NCBI RefSeq assembly: GCF_018143015.1
Contig: NC_054753.1
Coordinates: forward strand, 28,103,462-28,167,461
Direction of reading: 5' to 3'
DNA length: 64,000 nucleotides
Origin: Lytechinus variegatus
Taxonomy: Eukaryota; Echinodermata; Echinoidea; Temnopleuroida; Toxopneustidae
Shown: positions 61,372 to 64,000 of the stretch, piece by piece
Numbering within the stretch: the stretch's first letter is position 1
Layout: each line of letters starts with the position of its first letter
Made by a program: the position numbers and the translations under genes
Notes under the pieces: generated by a model
Seen by the model: the letters and a program-made list of their open reading frames with translations, nothing else
Database searches by the model: none
What the model was told of the DNA's origin: nothing

Positions 61372-63520
61372 TACTCCCGAATAATTCGATTTTCGAGCAG
61401 GGCACTCCTCATCTTTTGCCATTTCTGAATTTATTTATAACGTATCAAATGCCTTTGATAATAAAGAAATCATGATTTTATTATTTATAGACCTTAGTAA
61501 GGCATATGATTCTCTTGATCACATTGTTTTGTTGAAAAAATGGAAAAATATGATTTTCGAGGTGTTGTAATGGATTGGTTTAAAAGTTATTTAGATAATC
61601 GAAAGCAATACGTAGTAATAAATCTCAGAAAGAGATTGTATGATTGTATCATGCGGAGTGCCCCAAGGTTCAATTTTAGGGCCATTATTATTTCTTTTAT
61701 ATCTAAATGATATCTGTAACATTTCCAAAACATTAGAAATGATATTATTTGCAGATGACACTAGTGTGTTTTTGTCTCACCAAGACATTACCATGATTAC
61801 AGTTCTTCAAAGTACATTTCATTCTGAATTCAATAAAATTGTCAAATGGTTAGAAAATAGTAAACTTTCACTTGATATAAAGAAAACAAATTTCATGGTA
61901 TTTACAAAGAATCAAATTGATACTACTCAAAAAGTAAAAGACTCATTTATTGATCAGGTCACACAAACAACTTTTCTAGGTGTCTTAAAGGTCAAGTCCA
62001 CCTCAGAAAAATGTTGATTTAAATCAATAGAGAAAAATCAGACAAGCACAATGCTGAAAATTTCATCAAAATCGGATGTAAAATAAGAAAGTTATGACAT
62101 TTCAAAGTTTCGCTTATTTTCAACAAAATAGTTAATATGAACGAGCCATTCAAATGAGAGAGTCGATGACGTCACTCACTATTTCTTTTGTTTTTTATTG
62201 TTTGAATTATACAATATTTCAATATTTACGAATTTGATGATTAGGACCTCATTGCCTGAATCACAAAATGTTAAAATAATGGAATTCCACGTGTTCAGGG
62301 AGGAATGAAACTTCATTTCACATGACAATGATGAGAAAATGAAAATATTTCATATTTCATATAATAAAAGTCAAAAGAAATAGTGAGCGAGTAATGTAAT
62401 TAACTCTCTCATTTGGATGTTACTGGCTCGTTCATATAACTATTTTGTTGAAAATAAGCAAAACTTTAAAATGCCATAACTTTCTTATTTTACATCCGAT
62501 TTTGATGAAATTTTCAGTGTTATGCTTGTTGAATTTTTCTCTTCTTATTCAAATCAAGTTTTTGTTGGGGTGGACTTGTCCTTTAATTGACAATAACCTT
62601 ACATGGAAGGAACACACTGGTGTCATCTGCAACAAAATATCTAAACGTGCTGGTGTATTTTATAGTTTGAAATTTCTATCTAAATAAACCTTTATGACTC
62701 TATAAAACACTTTAATTTTACCACATTTATATTATTGTATTATCATATGGGCATGTTCCAGTATGCAGAATACAAATAGACTTATATTGTTGCAGAAGAA
62801 AATAATAAGAATTGTCACACATAACCAATATCTTGTCCATACCATGCCTCTCGTTCATAGCCTGAAAACTCTGAGAATGCCTGATTTATATATTTATCAT
62901 AGTGCAATTTTTATGTATATATGTTACCCAAAAAGTTCTCTTTTACAATATTTTCAGTTGAATAGAGATATTCATGGATATCAAACCAGGTATGCAGAAA
63001 ATTTTCACATTCCCTTAGTAAGAACATCAGTTTCTCAAAATAATATTTTTTTCAGAGGTCCCAAAATCTGGAATAGTATACCATAAATAGTATCAAAAGG
63101 AAAATGAAATTTTATTTACTTCAAAACTATTAACAGGTGCAATGATTTTACTCAATAATATGTGTGTGTGGTGTATGTGCGGGTGTGTTTGTGTGTGTCT
63201 GTCCATTCTTTTTGTAAATAGGTGTTGATGATTACATATATGCACGTACCTTTTAGATTTTATCTTCGGTTTAAATCGGTTATATACATACTTTGGTTTA
63301 TAATCATGTTTGGAGCTTGGCTTTTATATATTAGGCTTAGCCTTTTTACCACTCATACGTTCATTTCTATCCGAGTAAAGTAATTTTTCATTCTTGTTTT
63401 TCTTTGTACCGTTTTGCTTACTATTAATGTCATAATTACTTCTATTATATATTGTCTATGTTATTATGTCTTTATATAATATTTGTTTTTTAATGAAAGT
63501 ATTAAATAAATAAATTGAAT
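61372..63520 (+). mobile_element. 5'-truncated LINE (Jockey/CR1/L2-like) with reverse transcriptase remnants
   Basis: In order: FRAGHSSSFAISEFIYNVSN, FIDLSKAYDSLDHIVLLKK, CGVPQGSILGPLLFLLYLND, the catalytic FADDTSVFLS, and WLENSKLSLDIKKTNFMVF. After an inserted MITE come IDNNLTWKEHTGVICNKISK and the C-terminal YQTRYAENFHIPLVR with GPKIWNS. At least one frameshift lies in the first part, and the endonuclease domain is absent. The 3' end is AT-rich with a GT repeat and finishes AAATAAATAAATTG. The copy is dead. Confidence 0.85.
61985..62586. mobile_element. TTAA-type MITE, GGTCAAGTCCACC family, copy C, inside the LINE
   Basis: Flanked by TTAA on both sides (61985-61988 and 62583-62586). Left end AAAGGTCAAGTCCACCTCAG, right end GGTGGACTTGTCCTTTAA. 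It interrupts the LINE reverse transcriptase frame between FLGVL and IDNNLTW, so it is younger than the LINE. Confidence 0.85.
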
Positions 63521-64000
63521 TGGATTAATTTTGAGGATAAATGTGATCAAGGGCTCATTAAGTGTTTCATAAAAGAGGGGTGTAAAATTTCACCAGTATC
63601 TTAAAAAAAAATAAAAAGGAAAGTTGGTCTTACTTCATACTGAATATCATAAAGAGGGCTCTTCCAATAAAGGAGCACAATCCACAGATTTTTAGCAAGG
63701 GAGCACGTTCCCACCCCTTCGAATTTCCAAGTATAAACAAGAGGAGAAAAAGGTAATAAAGTGGAAGCGAAAGAAAGAAGAGAGAAGTGGGTCATGTGAT
63801 TCGGTATCAACATTTCATTCGATTGAGAACAATCACCTATATTCGTCTTGCCCATATCAAAATATCCCGCCAGCACTACCCGTAGTCGTATTCCTTGAAC
63901 TTAACTCATCAAGGTCTACCTCTAAATAGTAATCAATTCAATAATGGTATTGATAAACATGGCATGTAAATGGTAACATAAGTTTAAGATACATTCGGGA
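63521..64000. other. No gene seen
   Basis: No exon, RNA gene or repeat element that I can support. A 91-codon minus-strand frame at 63601-63876 resembles nothing known to me. Confidence 0.35.

Overview
The window looks like nuclear DNA of a marine deuterostome, most probably a sea urchin or another echinoderm. The grounds are AT-rich DNA, short exons with GT-AG introns, a large intronless vertebrate-type Toll-like receptor gene, tRNA-derived SINEs with B boxes, and a dense litter of short inverted-repeat elements. The species call is inference; no similarity search was run. No LTR retrotransposon, Polinton or other virus-like element was recognised.

Five protein-coding genes can be supported. 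(1) 333-2555 (+): a three-exon histone H2A variant, H2A.X-like, ending SMEY instead of SQEY, with an E2F-like site just upstream of the ATG. (2) 11952-14126 (-): XXYLT1, a type II GT8 xyloside xylosyltransferase in two exons. (3) 18754-37713 (+): a MIIP orthologue in eight coding exons, probably with a noncoding first exon near 14470-14556, so that it shares a divergent promoter with XXYLT1. (4) 31778-34522 (-): a 914-residue single-exon Toll-like receptor lying antisense inside the 11 kb last intron of MIIP. (5) 41050-55644 (+): an aldo-keto reductase of the YajO/K-channel-beta-like type, with two alternative copies of exon 6 and two of the terminal exon, plus a decayed copy of the start of exon 5.

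The rest is repeats. There are TTAA-flanked foldback elements of several related families, other inverted-repeat (MITE-like) elements, three small hAT-like elements that all show exact 6-bp target duplications, tRNA-derived SINEs, two 5'-truncated non-LTR (LINE) copies (one interrupted by a TTAA element), and microsatellites. About 3.3-6.9 kb, 34.5-36.9 kb, 57.1-58.2 kb and 59.5-61.3 kb hold no gene that I can support.

The strongest candidates for something new are the aldo-keto reductase exon duplications (equal length, same phase, both copies open), the Toll-like receptor with an eroded TIR signalling surface nested in MIIP, and the H2A.X-like tail that has lost the SQ kinase motif while keeping the E-Y end.
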